Assembly (NCBI GenBank): GCA_903882875.1
Contig: CAIRYQ010000124.1
Coordinates: 52,969-116,968, forward strand
DNA length: 64,000 bases
DNA from: an uncultured Spartobacteria bacterium
Lineage (GTDB): Bacteria > Verrucomicrobiota > Verrucomicrobiia > Chthoniobacterales > Chthoniobacteraceae
Reading direction: 5' to 3'
Shown: positions 56,988 through 64,000 of the stretch, one piece after another
How the letters are laid out: each line of letters begins with the position of its first letter
How positions within the stretch are numbered: the first letter of the stretch is position 1
Translations under genes and position numbers: made by a program
Notes under the pieces: generated by a model
Databases searched by the model: none
Seen by the model: only the letters and a program-made list of their open reading frames with translations
Told to the model about the DNA's origin: nothing

Positions 56988-57776
56988 ATGAACCGCAAAT
57001 TCGTCGCTCTCGGTGTGATTCTGTGTTCCGCGGCTTTGTGTATGGGGGCGGATCTCACCGATACGATGCGTAACTTTGTCCCTCAACATCTCCGCGCCGG
57101 AAAAGGGGTTCAGCTCTTTTGCCCGAAATTGGAACCCTACGAACAAGGCGGTCAGATCAAAGTGGCCTTGAAGAAAGGGATCGAAGAACTGACGTTGGTG
57201 AACACGAGCGAGGCCTTTCCCTCTGTTTCAACTCCGGAAGAGGCAAGGGAACTCGTCGAGCTTCTGGTCTGGGGCAATCGGATTGACAGCTTGGAAGCGT
57301 TTCAGGATGTGCTGAAAATCTACGAACAGCACCGTTTTGAAGTGCGAAAGGGTAAGAATGCCGATGACAACATCGGTCTAAATGCCGCCCGCCTGTTTGA
57401 TGCGCCCATGTCGTTCGATGCTGTAGCTAAGAAAGCCGACAACGGTTTCGATGTTGCCTTTACAGCCTTATTGCTGAACCGGGGCATGGGTGCCAGCGCC
57501 AGCGTGGAACGGCATTGCTACCACGTTGGCAATGACGGCGCCGTGACGCAGACTAATAAGTTGGTTTACCTGGTTGGGCCATGCTTGAACTGGCAAATTG
57601 AGATTGGCGGAGGAGATACGAACTCGAAATCGTTCTTGGAAGAAGACGCCAAGGCTGAGGCGAAACGACGGCCTTTCATCGAGGCAGTATATGTACGATG
57701 CCCTTACCGAATGCCTGGTTGTCGCCGAGTCACAAAAGGTTTGGGAAAAGACTCCGTCAACCCGTCGGATAGGTAA
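56988..57776 (+). CDS. Secreted protein of unknown function, C-terminus possibly frameshifted
   Basis: A 262-residue protein with a signal peptide (FVALGVILCSAALCMGA). The body is alpha/beta with no motif I recognise. GC at third positions is lower than in neighbours. The last 30 residues in this frame are rich in Arg, Pro and Gly, while the +1 frame from about 57690 reads YDALTECLVVAESQKVWEK, which looks more protein-like. A one-base indel near 57690 may have replaced the original end. Confidence 0.55.
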   Translation: MNRKFVALGVILCSAALCMGADLTDTMRNFVPQHLRAGKGVQLFCPKLEPYEQGGQIKVALKKGIEELTLVNTSEAFPSVSTPEEARELVELLVWGNRIDSLEAFQDVLKIYEQHRFEVRKGKNADDNIGLNAARLFDAPMSFDAVAKKADNGFDVAFTALLLNRGMGASASVERHCYHVGNDGAVTQTNKLVYLVGPCLNWQIEIGGGDTNSKSFLEEDAKAEAKRRPFIEAVYVRCPYRMPGCRRVTKGLGKDSVNPSDR

Positions 57777-57808
57777 TGGGGAAACCTGTATCATTTCCTG
57801 AGTTTAGC

Positions 57809-59368
57809 TTATTCGGAATCCCCGAATTTCCACGGTGCCGGAGGTGCCTTGTCGTAATGCAGGACCGTGTAATAGAGCCCGCAACGCGGCTTTTCTTCCG
57901 CATCAATGGGAGGGATGTCGCGGTTCTCGTATTTGAAATTGTATGAGCGTGGAAACACGCGGTAGGCCAAGATCTGTGTTTTCCCATGCGCCGGAAACAA
58001 TGCGCCAAAATCAACGCGGGGCTGGACGGCCTGACGAAATTTCAATCCTGCCTTGAACGCATCGAAGACCACCTGGCGATTTGCGAAAGAAACCCCGTCC
58101 GGCTTCACTGACACGTCCCACATGTAAAGCGGACAACGGCCATTATGATACGGGGAAGCCTGCACGTCACCGGTGAAGAGGCGCGGAGTTCCATCGCCGC
58201 ACATGAAAAAGGTGAACGGTGAATTGGACGCGACAGTCTTGTCCGCCGCCAGCACCGGCATCTCCTTGAACGGGTCGTCGGTCTGGCCCCACCAAATGCC
58301 CGGTGGATTTGACGCGTTGCGTCCGGCCACGACCCAGCGGTTCCCCACTCGCGCCAAGCTTGCTTCGATCAGCTTCCGATTGTCTGCGGGAGTCAATGGG
58401 CCGGTTTCAACAAACTCGTAAAGATTTCTGGAGGCATTGAATGCCACCTTGACCGCCGCGAGACGCGAATGGTCGAAATGGTCGACGACAGCCCATTCGG
58501 TGCATGCGTGATTGAAGGGAACCGGGCCGGTGAAAGTCTGATTCATATACCCGGCCTGCGCGCTGCAAACCGACGCGCCGGTTTCAAACCCCTTTTGCCG
58601 GAACAATGTCCGCGGCTGCGCAATCACGAGGTTGTCTTCGGTTTCATTCAGCCGAAACTGCATCCATTCGACACCCTGTGTCTTGTCGTGGAGAGTGGTG
58701 TTGCGGTGGATGATCTTTTTGGCCTCCGCATCATAGGCGATCGCGACCACACGCCAGTTCACCACAAAAAGATTCGCGTTTGGCGCAGGCTTTCCATCAA
58801 TCATAGCCCCCTTGGGCACGCCATAGATAACGGGATGCCCATGCTGGCGGAGGTTCCTGTTGCCGTCGTGAAGCGGATCCCAGTCCTTGATAGCCTGGGA
58901 CAAAAAGCCTTCTTTGACGACAGGGCCGTCAGGCGCATCCTTGCGAATCTGATAGATGATGCTCCGCTCGTCATCAACGCCCCACCAACTCCGGGTCTGA
59001 TAGACGATGACCCACCGGTTCCGGCTGACTTGGGCGCAGTTGCAATTCCCCGGCGCCACATCATCGCCACGCGTTTCCCCGTCTAGGCTGCACGCGGGGA
59101 TCAGCATGCCCTTGTTCTCAATCGAGAGCACTTCAGCCCATGCCATGGATGGCAGCCAAAGCATCCCTAAGACGAGGCTCAGAATTTTCGGCAGTTCCGG
59201 CGAGGCGAATCGTAATTGTGGCAAGAATCTACACTGGCTTCCGGCAGTGCATATACGGCTCGGGCGGAGATCGGCGTCTGAGAGAGGAGGCCGGCTACGG
59301 GGCACGCTGATGGGCGCGGTAAGCATGGCACGCCGGTTACAGTCCCCGGCGGCCTGCGCCAAGCACAA
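57809..59368 (-). CDS. Secreted BNR/sialidase-like beta-propeller protein
   Basis: A protein of up to 519 residues. A hydrophobic export segment (ILSLVLGMLWLPSMAWA) lies near residues 62-78, so the true start is probably well inside this frame; ATG 59164 is too short a signal, and a non-ATG codon may be used. The mature part has repeated Trp-rich strands (SRNRWVIVYQTRSWW, GNRWVVAGRN) typical of six-bladed sialidase-like propellers. Catalytic sialidase residues cannot be confirmed. It is convergent with the unknown gene upstream and belongs to the lower-GC block. Confidence 0.65.
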   Translation of the reverse strand: MCLAQAAGDCNRRAMLTAPISVPRSRPPLSDADLRPSRICTAGSQCRFLPQLRFASPELPKILSLVLGMLWLPSMAWAEVLSIENKGMLIPACSLDGETRGDDVAPGNCNCAQVSRNRWVIVYQTRSWWGVDDERSIIYQIRKDAPDGPVVKEGFLSQAIKDWDPLHDGNRNLRQHGHPVIYGVPKGAMIDGKPAPNANLFVVNWRVVAIAYDAEAKKIIHRNTTLHDKTQGVEWMQFRLNETEDNLVIAQPRTLFRQKGFETGASVCSAQAGYMNQTFTGPVPFNHACTEWAVVDHFDHSRLAAVKVAFNASRNLYEFVETGPLTPADNRKLIEASLARVGNRWVVAGRNASNPPGIWWGQTDDPFKEMPVLAADKTVASNSPFTFFMCGDGTPRLFTGDVQASPYHNGRCPLYMWDVSVKPDGVSFANRQVVFDAFKAGLKFRQAVQPRVDFGALFPAHGKTQILAYRVFPRSYNFKYENRDIPPIDAEEKPRCGLYYTVLHYDKAPPAPWKFGDSE

Positions 59369-59447
59369 AGCTGATTCAAGTCACACTACACGCCGATGTG
59401 CTAAAGCGCCCGAAGAGATAGGCTGGGCTATCCTGTTTTCCAGCGTG

Positions 59448-60911
59448 TCAGTCGCGGATGAAGTCAATGAAGCCGCGCTGCACATCCGTGCTCACGAGCC
59501 TCACGCGCATGCGGTCGCCGACATCGAGGCTCACTACACCATCGAGCCGTCCTTCCACGGGCGGTTCAAATACGCGCACCCACGTTCCGTTTTCCCCGGC
59601 ACCGGTGATGATTGCATCAAAGTGCTCGCCGATCCTATCCGAGAGCATCAGGGCTGCCGCGGATTTCCGCACCTGCCGCTCGACTCGCGATGCATCGTCC
59701 TCTTTCTCCGTGCAGTGTTCGGCGAGGTCGTGGAGTTCCGTGTTCGAGTAGGGCAGGGGAGCGCCGGCGAGCGCGGCCTTCAGCAGCCGCTGAGTGATCA
59801 CATCGGGGAAGCGGCGGTTCGGCGCAGTGGAGTGCGAGTAGTCGCGGACTGCGAGTCCGAAATGGCCGGGCGCGGTGCTGCCGGGAATGTCCACGGCATA
59901 TTCGCCGCGGCCGATGAGCTTCACGATGGTGAGCGAGAGGTCGGGAAATTTTGTCGGGTCCGCCTTGCGTCGCTGGAACAAGAAATCCTCGAGCGCCGCC
60001 GCATTTGGTTCGCCGGGGAGATGCACGCCGTATCCATCCGCGACGCGCATGATGCGCTCCCATCGCTCGGGTGAACGCAGCACGCGGCGCAGCGACGGCA
60101 GCTTGCGTGAGTCGAGGAATGCCGCGGTCACGCCGTTCGCCGCGATCATGAAATCCTCGATGAGCTGCTTCGCGCGGTTCTTCCCGTCCACGACCAGTCC
60201 GGTCACGGCGTCCTTTTCAAAAACCGCGCGCGCCTCGATCGTCTCCAGGCTCAGCGCGCCGTGCCGGTGCCGCACTTCCGCGAGCTTTTGCGCCATGCGA
60301 TCCTGCAGGCGCAGGTTTTCATCGAGCCCCGGAGTTTCCTGCACGCGTTTCGGCGCGGGGCCGGTGCCATCGAGCCACGCGGCGACGCTGCGGTAGGCTA
60401 GCTTCGCGCGATTGTGGACCTGCGCGCGATACAGTTCCGATTCCACGAGCGTGGCATCCGCATCGAAAATCATGTCGGCCACCATCGCGATGCGATCCTG
60501 ATCCTCGTTCAGCGACGTGAGATTCGTGGAAAGCGTCTCGGGCAGCATCGGAAAAATCGTCGCGGGCGTGTACACGGATGTCGTGTTGTGAACCGCGTGC
60601 CGATCGAGCGCCGTGTCCTTCGTCACCACCGCGTCCACATCCGCCACCGCGACGAGGATGCGCGTGCGACCGCCTGCGAGCGGCTCCGCGACCGTGAGCT
60701 GATCGAGGTCGCGCGAATCATCATTATCAATCGAGGCCCACAGCAGCCCGCGCAGATCGCGCACGCCGTCCGTCGCACCTGCGGGGCCGTGGATGCCCGC
60801 GAGTTGCTGCAGTGCCGCCGGGGGAAAATCCGGCTCCAGCTTCCGATCGATCATCGCCTTGCGCGCAATCGCCGCGAGGCAGGCGCGGTCTCCTTGGGGG
60901 TTGCGTTTCAT
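59448..60911 (-). CDS. Second RNB-domain exoribonuclease (RNase II-like)
   Basis: A 487-residue RNB protein. The catalytic aspartates are in SIDNDDSRDLDQL (about 60-72), and the C-terminal part of the domain has YSHSTAPNRRFPDV, as in plant and cyanobacterial RNase II/R homologues. A small C-terminal S1-like domain follows. Classical cold-shock domains are missing, so it is a minimal form. It differs strongly from the rnr product at 9.4 kb. ATG 60911 precedes a basic N-terminus; upstream codons are doubtful. Confidence 0.85.
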   Translation of the reverse strand: MKRNPQGDRACLAAIARKAMIDRKLEPDFPPAALQQLAGIHGPAGATDGVRDLRGLLWASIDNDDSRDLDQLTVAEPLAGGRTRILVAVADVDAVVTKDTALDRHAVHNTTSVYTPATIFPMLPETLSTNLTSLNEDQDRIAMVADMIFDADATLVESELYRAQVHNRAKLAYRSVAAWLDGTGPAPKRVQETPGLDENLRLQDRMAQKLAEVRHRHGALSLETIEARAVFEKDAVTGLVVDGKNRAKQLIEDFMIAANGVTAAFLDSRKLPSLRRVLRSPERWERIMRVADGYGVHLPGEPNAAALEDFLFQRRKADPTKFPDLSLTIVKLIGRGEYAVDIPGSTAPGHFGLAVRDYSHSTAPNRRFPDVITQRLLKAALAGAPLPYSNTELHDLAEHCTEKEDDASRVERQVRKSAAALMLSDRIGEHFDAIITGAGENGTWVRVFEPPVEGRLDGVVSLDVGDRMRVRLVSTDVQRGFIDFIRD

Positions 60912-61072
60912 GTTCGCAACGTGCCCTGCGGAGTGCGCCCCGCGCAATGGGAATTCCCGCCGGCCTGATGTCCGCGCAAATCCTGGGCCGCAAATACTCC
61001 GCGCCAGATTTGGGTTTCACTACCAAGGGCGCGAAGGACACGAAGGCAAAGAACGGGGCTATTCTCTCATGC

Positions 61073-61525
61073 CTACCCGGTTGCTTGACAACGCTGCGGG
61101 AAATCATGGCGAAAATAGCCCGGCGATTCATCGCGGGGAAAACCGCTGTGGTTAGAGCATGGATTTTTTCCGTCAGCATAGCATGCGGCACAAAACCAAT
61201 GCGCAGGCTGACCAGTTGCGTGCTCTGGATTCAGCGTGCAAACACGAATCCCTGGCTGCGGTTCATGAAGTTGGTAACGCTCGCTTTCCTGATCCCTCCG
61301 CTGGTATGCTGCTATCTGATTTTTGAGGGATTCATTCCTTGCGGCAAGCGCCTGATGGAACTCCGTCGCTCCCAACTGATGCGTCTTCAAATCAAGCAGG
61401 GCTTCGGTGAATTTGAAATGAAGTTCGCCAAGTTTGATTTTGTCGCGTGTCTCCAAGGCTGCCTTGAATATGTTCGCAGCGTTGTTTGGGGCACCGAGGA
61501 AGGCGATGATGGCGGAGGCGGCCAT
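61073..61525 (-). CDS. Hypothetical protein with C-terminal zinc-ribbon-like motif
   Basis: A 150-residue protein. The N-terminal half is helical and coiled-coil-like (IFKAALETRDKIKLGELHFKF split across it). The C-terminal half contains ERYQLHEPQPG and FCAACYADGKN, a pattern (E/KxxYQLxxxxxG, then WxCxxCYxxGKK) found in many small proteins of mobile elements and soil bacteria. Function is unknown. The C-terminus is extended by about 25 residues beyond the usual end, which may be read-through after decay. Upstream codons as far as 61675 are unlikely. Confidence 0.6.
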   Translation of the reverse strand: MAASAIIAFLGAPNNAANIFKAALETRDKIKLGELHFKFTEALLDLKTHQLGATEFHQALAARNESLKNQIAAYQRRDQESERYQLHEPQPGIRVCTLNPEHATGQPAHWFCAACYADGKNPCSNHSGFPRDESPGYFRHDFPQRCQATG

Positions 61526-61865
61526 GCGAAAAAGACAACGCCCCAAAAAAACATTAAATGAGACCTCAGCGAAAAGCGTTGTTCGCGCATGGCGGGCAGG
61601 GATGAAAACTAAATGGCGCAAATTGGCGGGAGGGAGGCGGTGTGAGCGCGGGGAAAGCAGGCCGCCCCGTTGCAAAAGCCGAACCCTGCCTGCCCTGCGG
61701 AGGCGCTCTTGGGCGCTTCAGCGGCGGTTTTCATGCTGCGCAGGATGCCGCGCGCTTGCAGTCACGCCTCGTGCTCGGCGCTCGATCGTGCGGTTTGTGA
61801 TGGGCGACAAAGAAATGCAAATAACCGCACAGCCACATCCCGAACGCACTCCGATTCAGGCACAC
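61526..61865. other. Intergenic stretch without a supported gene
   Basis: 340 bases between the zinc-ribbon-like gene and the DUF2934 gene. Open frames here are Arg-rich and show no coding bias. A short inverted pair around 61704-61726 (gcggaggcgctc/gggcgcttcagc) is imperfect. I see no RNA gene or clear promoter. Confidence 0.5.
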
Positions 61866-62090
61866 ATGAACCCCAAAAAGCGATTCGTTCAAGTGGAGGC
61901 CAAGTCAATCGAGGAATCGGACTCCAGCCTCAAACCGACGCACGAGGAAATCGCCGTTGTTGCGCATCAGATTTACGAAGAGGAAGGATGTCCTGATGGT
62001 TTTGCCGAAGGGCATTGGGAGGCAGCGGAGCGAAGTTTGAATCGGGACGCGTTCACTGCGTTTGAAGATCAAGCGGGCATTCGAGGATGA
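61866..62090 (+). CDS. Small DUF2934 protein
   Basis: A 74-residue acidic protein. The second half matches DUF2934: THEEIAVVAHQIYEEEGCP followed by FAEGHWEAAERSL, the family's diagnostic order. Function is unknown; such proteins are common in soil bacteria and often sit near stress genes. Its stop overlaps the next start by four bases (ATGA). The frame is open much further upstream, but only through Arg-rich non-coding sequence. Confidence 0.75.
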   Translation: MNPKKRFVQVEAKSIEESDSSLKPTHEEIAVVAHQIYEEEGCPDGFAEGHWEAAERSLNRDAFTAFEDQAGIRG

Positions 62091-62206
62091 GCATGAAAAG
62101 ATTCTCCTCTCATCCAAAATTCGATCCGTTGGGCATCAAGACAGGCATCGAACTCGCCGTCGGCGGCATCATCGCGATGCTGTTGATGCGGTGGTTGGGA
62201 ATGTAG
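62087..62206 (+). CDS. 39-residue small membrane protein
   Basis: MSMKRFSSHPKFDPLGIKTG leads into one hydrophobic helix (IELAVGGIIAMLLMRWLGM). The ATG lies in the stop of the DUF2934 gene, so translation is probably coupled. It may be a genuine small membrane protein or the surviving N-terminus of the decayed gene that follows in another frame. Confidence 0.5.
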   Translation: MSMKRFSSHPKFDPLGIKTGIELAVGGIIAMLLMRWLGM

Positions 62207-62632
62207 CTCTATGGCTGGTCATTTATGGATCGCTTCGGTATGACAGGAACAAGATCGGCAGGCTGGTCGTTGAGCACTGGGTCAACATGCTGCGGTTTGA
62301 TCACGAGAATCGTCGCATTGCTGCACTGCTTGAAAAACTGCCTCTCGTGGAGGACAGGCAGCTCAGGCAAATCGGCGGGCTCACATTCGCTTTACGCGGG
62401 ACTTCTTCTGACCGAGAGAGTGGGACTGCTGATGAAGAAACGCTGGGCAGAATTTCTCACGGTGTTCGCCACCGGTTCATTCATCCCGCGGGAAATCCAA
62501 GAAGTGATCACACGGTTTGGAATCGGCAGATTGAGCCTGCTGGTCATCAACGTGGGGATCGTGTGATTCTTGATTCGATCATTGAAACGAAAGTCTGGAT
62601 TGCTGAAAACACCGGCTGCACTGGAAACGTGA
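62207..62632 (+). pseudogene. DUF2127 membrane protein, broken by a frameshift and a stop
   Basis: The first part is read in the frame of 62341 (VVEHWVNMLRFDHENRRIAAL, LVEDRQLRQIGGLTF), the second in the next frame (YAGLLLTERVGLL, KKRWAEFLTVFATGSFIPREI, LLVINVGIV). Together they follow the DUF2127 pattern of HW-LRFD, TEGxGL and RWAE-TGSFIP-E. Removing one T from TTT at 62389-62391 joins them exactly as FAYAGLLLTE. After GIV a TGA replaces the expected tryptophan codon, and the frame then continues FLIRSLKRKSG to 62632. The N-terminal end is unclear. Confidence 0.7.
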
Positions 62633-62652
62633 TCCGCCCCAGCCGACCTTGA

Positions 62653-63054
62653 AAAACCCAACGCTCTAGAATGCCCTCATTCGCATCCTGATTTGGCGAG
62701 CGTGGTCGCGACATGGCTGAAAACCGCAGATTCCGGGCGTGTGGACATCGGTGAAATCGGTTAACTTCGGTGAACACTGGATGCCCGATTTTGGCGTTGT
62801 GAGATTTTGATTTCCGTGCGGTGCCGACGTTAGCAGCGGGCTTTTGGCGCGAAGAATTTTTCTGCCCGCGAAAAATATCTGCTGCGCGTAGCCGGGGAAA
62901 CTTCTCGTAGTCGTGAGCGCGCAATCGTCGAAATGCACATCAGTGATACGCCAGAAAACATCGGTGAATTTCGATGGACGAGGTATGAAAATCGGCATGA
63001 CTTTGCCAAAAACGGCGACTGCCATCCGGTGTGTTTTCCTCGTGAATAATGGAA
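62653..63054. other. Non-coding stretch with degenerate repeats
   Basis: About 400 bases with no supported gene. It contains several copies of a CATCGGTGAA-type word: near 62746 (with ATCGG after it), 62765 (TTCGGTGAAC), 62938 (CATCAGTGA) and 62959 (CATCGGTGAATT). Such decayed short iterations resemble the dispersed repeats common between genes in this phylum. A frame crossing the tRNA fragment (VRAAGFEPAT) is a translation artefact. Confidence 0.5.
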
Positions 63055-63092
63055 TGGTGCGCGCTGCAGGGTTCGAACCTGCAACACTACTG
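63055..63092 (-). other. 3' fragment of a tRNA gene (candidate attachment site)
   Basis: On the minus strand: a five-pair T arm GCAGG-TTCGAAC-CCTGC at 63082-63066, then AGCGCGC, a discriminator A and CCA at 63055. The variable loop and the 3' strand of the anticodon stem (CAGTA) are also present. The 5' acceptor strand, D arm and 5' anticodon stem are missing to the right, so it is not a complete tRNA. This is what remains at one end when an element integrates into a tRNA 3' end. Confidence 0.7.
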
Positions 63093-63097
63093 CTGAG

Positions 63098-63265
63098 AAT
63101 CAGGCGCTTACGAATGAGGGGACACCGGAGGGGACACTTCCCATCAAATCCCTCGGGGACCTAGCCGAGATTGTCGCGGCGTGGCCTCATCTGTCAGCGG
63201 AACTGAGGCGGGCAATCGGTGCGATGGTGAGTTCAGTGGTTGAAGGGAAGGGGGCTGCACAATGA
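63098..63265 (+). pseudogene. Orphan 3' gene tail adjoining the tRNA fragment
   Basis: An open frame without any ATG, GTG or TTG that reads out of the tRNA fragment and continues with good coding bias: NEGTPEGTLPIKSLGDLAEI, AAWPHLSAELRRAIGAM, ending EGKGAAQ and a TGA that overlaps the next start (ATGA). It looks like the C-terminal tail of a larger protein, plausibly an integrase whose gene spans the attachment site, separated from its N-terminal part by integration. Confidence 0.5.
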
Positions 63266-64000
63266 ACGGCACGGAACTGCTGTGGAAAGTCTGCACCGGT
63301 CATGTGATGCTCGTGGGCGAGCTGAGGGCTGCGGATGTGAAGGAATCGGGGCAGGTGGACAAGAAGAGCGGTCTCGCAATGACCACCTGGATGATCAACT
63401 ACTTCGTCGAGCTGCCGCGCGGTGACGGGCTCCGCCGCGCTAAAATCACGAGACGGATGCCTCGGGATGTTCAAGACCCCGCGGTGTTCCCGGTCGGTGT
63501 TGAGAAAGGTCGCTGCTACGCCTTCGAGATCGATCTGCTTGAGTGGAAGAACGGCATTCTCTCGGCTCGGATGGGAACTGCGGGGCCTGCGCTGATTGAT
63601 TCGAGCGAGGGAGCGCCGTTCAGGGACACGCCTCAAAAATGCAGTGCGATGAACGGCAAGGACCTGTTGTTCAAAATCTGCACCGGTCACTTGATGCTCG
63701 TGGGTGGACTGCGGGCTGCGGACGTGAAGCAGTCTGAACAGGTGGATAAGAAAAGCAAACTCACGATTGCCACTTGGCTGATCAACTACTTCGTCGAGCT
63801 GCCGCGCGATGATGGCTTCCGCTTCGCTAAGATCACGCGACGGATGCCTCGGGACGTGCAAGACCCTGTGGCGTTCCCAGTCGGTGTGGAAAGGGGCCGC
63901 TGCTACGCTTTCGAGTTGGATCTGGTGGAATGGAAGAACGGCATCCTCTCGGCACGGATGGGCACCTCTGAGCCTGCGCTGATTGATGCGACGGAGGGCG
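63262..64000 (+). CDS. Tandem-repeat protein, two 129-residue units (runs off the right edge)
   Basis: An uninterrupted frame from ATG 63262 to the window end (at least 246 residues). Two copies of the same domain follow each other: unit 1 starts MNGTELLWKVCTGHVMLVG, unit 2 starts at 63649 with MNGKDLLFKICTGHLMLVG. Both contain NYFVELPR, ITRRMPRDVQDP, GRCYAFE and WKNGILSARMG. The domain is beta-rich, and the order of its motifs loosely recalls small ssDNA-binding OB folds of filamentous phages, which is only a guess. The stop lies beyond the window. Confidence 0.7.
   Translation, partial: MNGTELLWKVCTGHVMLVGELRAADVKESGQVDKKSGLAMTTWMINYFVELPRGDGLRRAKITRRMPRDVQDPAVFPVGVEKGRCYAFEIDLLEWKNGILSARMGTAGPALIDSSEGAPFRDTPQKCSAMNGKDLLFKICTGHLMLVGGLRAADVKQSEQVDKKSKLTIATWLINYFVELPRDDGFRFAKITRRMPRDVQDPVAFPVGVERGRCYAFELDLVEWKNGILSARMGTSEPALIDATEG
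63262..64000 (+). repeat. In-frame tandem duplication, period 387 bases
   Basis: Unit 1 is 63262-63648 and unit 2 begins at 63649 and is not complete inside the window. The copies remain in one frame with many synonymous differences, so the duplication is not very recent and has been kept under selection for protein sequence. Confidence 0.8.

Noticed and set aside
61434..61865. N-terminal extension of the DUF2934 gene
   Set aside because: Arg-rich, without coding bias and partly antisense to the zinc-ribbon-like gene; the family domain starts after ATG 61866.
63055..63135. Complete tRNA gene
   Set aside because: The 5' acceptor strand (should be close to GCGCGCT) and a D arm are not present in the 80 bases on the 5' side, and the anticodon stem does not pair.
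62913..63164. Open frame containing VRAAGFEPAT
   Set aside because: This phrase is the antisense translation of a tRNA T arm and CCA end; the frame is an artefact of the tRNA fragment.
63187..63861. 224-residue minus-strand frame with internal repeats
   Set aside because: It is the antisense of the tandem-repeat gene. The plus strand has better codon bias, a start coupled to the upstream stop and protein-like composition; the repeats in the antisense only mirror it.

Overview
The window reads as a contiguous piece of a high-GC bacterial chromosome, most plausibly from the Verrucomicrobiota. This is inferred from gene content and was not tested by phylogeny. The pointers are a class I lysyl-tRNA synthetase, a short HemA followed by hemC and a cobA-hemD fusion, a bacterial SUI1/YciH protein, a NamZ (DUF1343) protein, a lid-less Hsp70 cassette with an FGE-fold protein, and many small secreted proteins. 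Most of the window is ordinary chromosomal housekeeping, densely packed, with many 1-4 base start/stop overlaps.

Layout. 1-4.6 kb (minus strand): the 5' end of plsY, a C39-like peptidase, an enoyl-thioester reductase, and clpC with a clear terminator. 4.8-9 kb: secreted proteins, a lipoprotein amidase and a DUF255 thioredoxin-like protein. 9-12 kb (minus): eda-rnr-rlmH. 12-20 kb: signalling genes (a coiled-coil receiver protein, a hybrid kinase with HAMP, two receivers and an HPt domain, and a receiver-DUF4388 protein), plus SUI1, a trypsin-like protease and, immediately upstream of the kinase, the RNase P RNA gene. 20.5-26.7 kb (plus): class I lysS, then a tetrapyrrole operon hemX/ccsA-like, hemA, hemC, cobA-hemD. 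26.8-31 kb (plus): a GrpE-like protein, a truncated Hsp70 and a J-like/FGE-fold fusion. 31-42.3 kb (minus): phyH-like, metH, sucD, VOC, sucC, dacA, an amidohydrolase, a DR2241-type Fe-S protein and CbiX. 42.4-55.6 kb: a TPR membrane protein, an L,D-transpeptidase-like protein, an AspT-type antiporter with an outer-membrane barrel and pckA, ldhA-like, an isochorismatase-fold protein, a LOG protein, a sugar isomerase-like protein, namZ, nadD and rsfS.

Accessory parts. 55.6-59.4 kb is less GC-biased and carries secreted hydrolase-like and unknown genes. 61-63 kb holds small hypothetical genes and a decayed DUF2127 gene. At 63.06 kb there is a 3' tRNA fragment that looks like the left attachment site of an integrated element. 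The element continues past the right edge and begins with an orphan gene tail and an open frame made of two 129-residue tandem repeats.

The strongest candidate for a little-described system is the 26.8-31.0 kb chaperone cassette. Its GrpE-like exchange factor, an Hsp70 with no helical lid and an altered interdomain linker, and a protein joining a degenerate J-like region, two helical repeats and a cysteine-less FGE fold lie in one tight operon. Other points of note are an apparent ATT start codon for rsfS, a perfect 26-bp palindrome in front of metH, and a 14-codon leader frame ahead of the AspT-type transporter.
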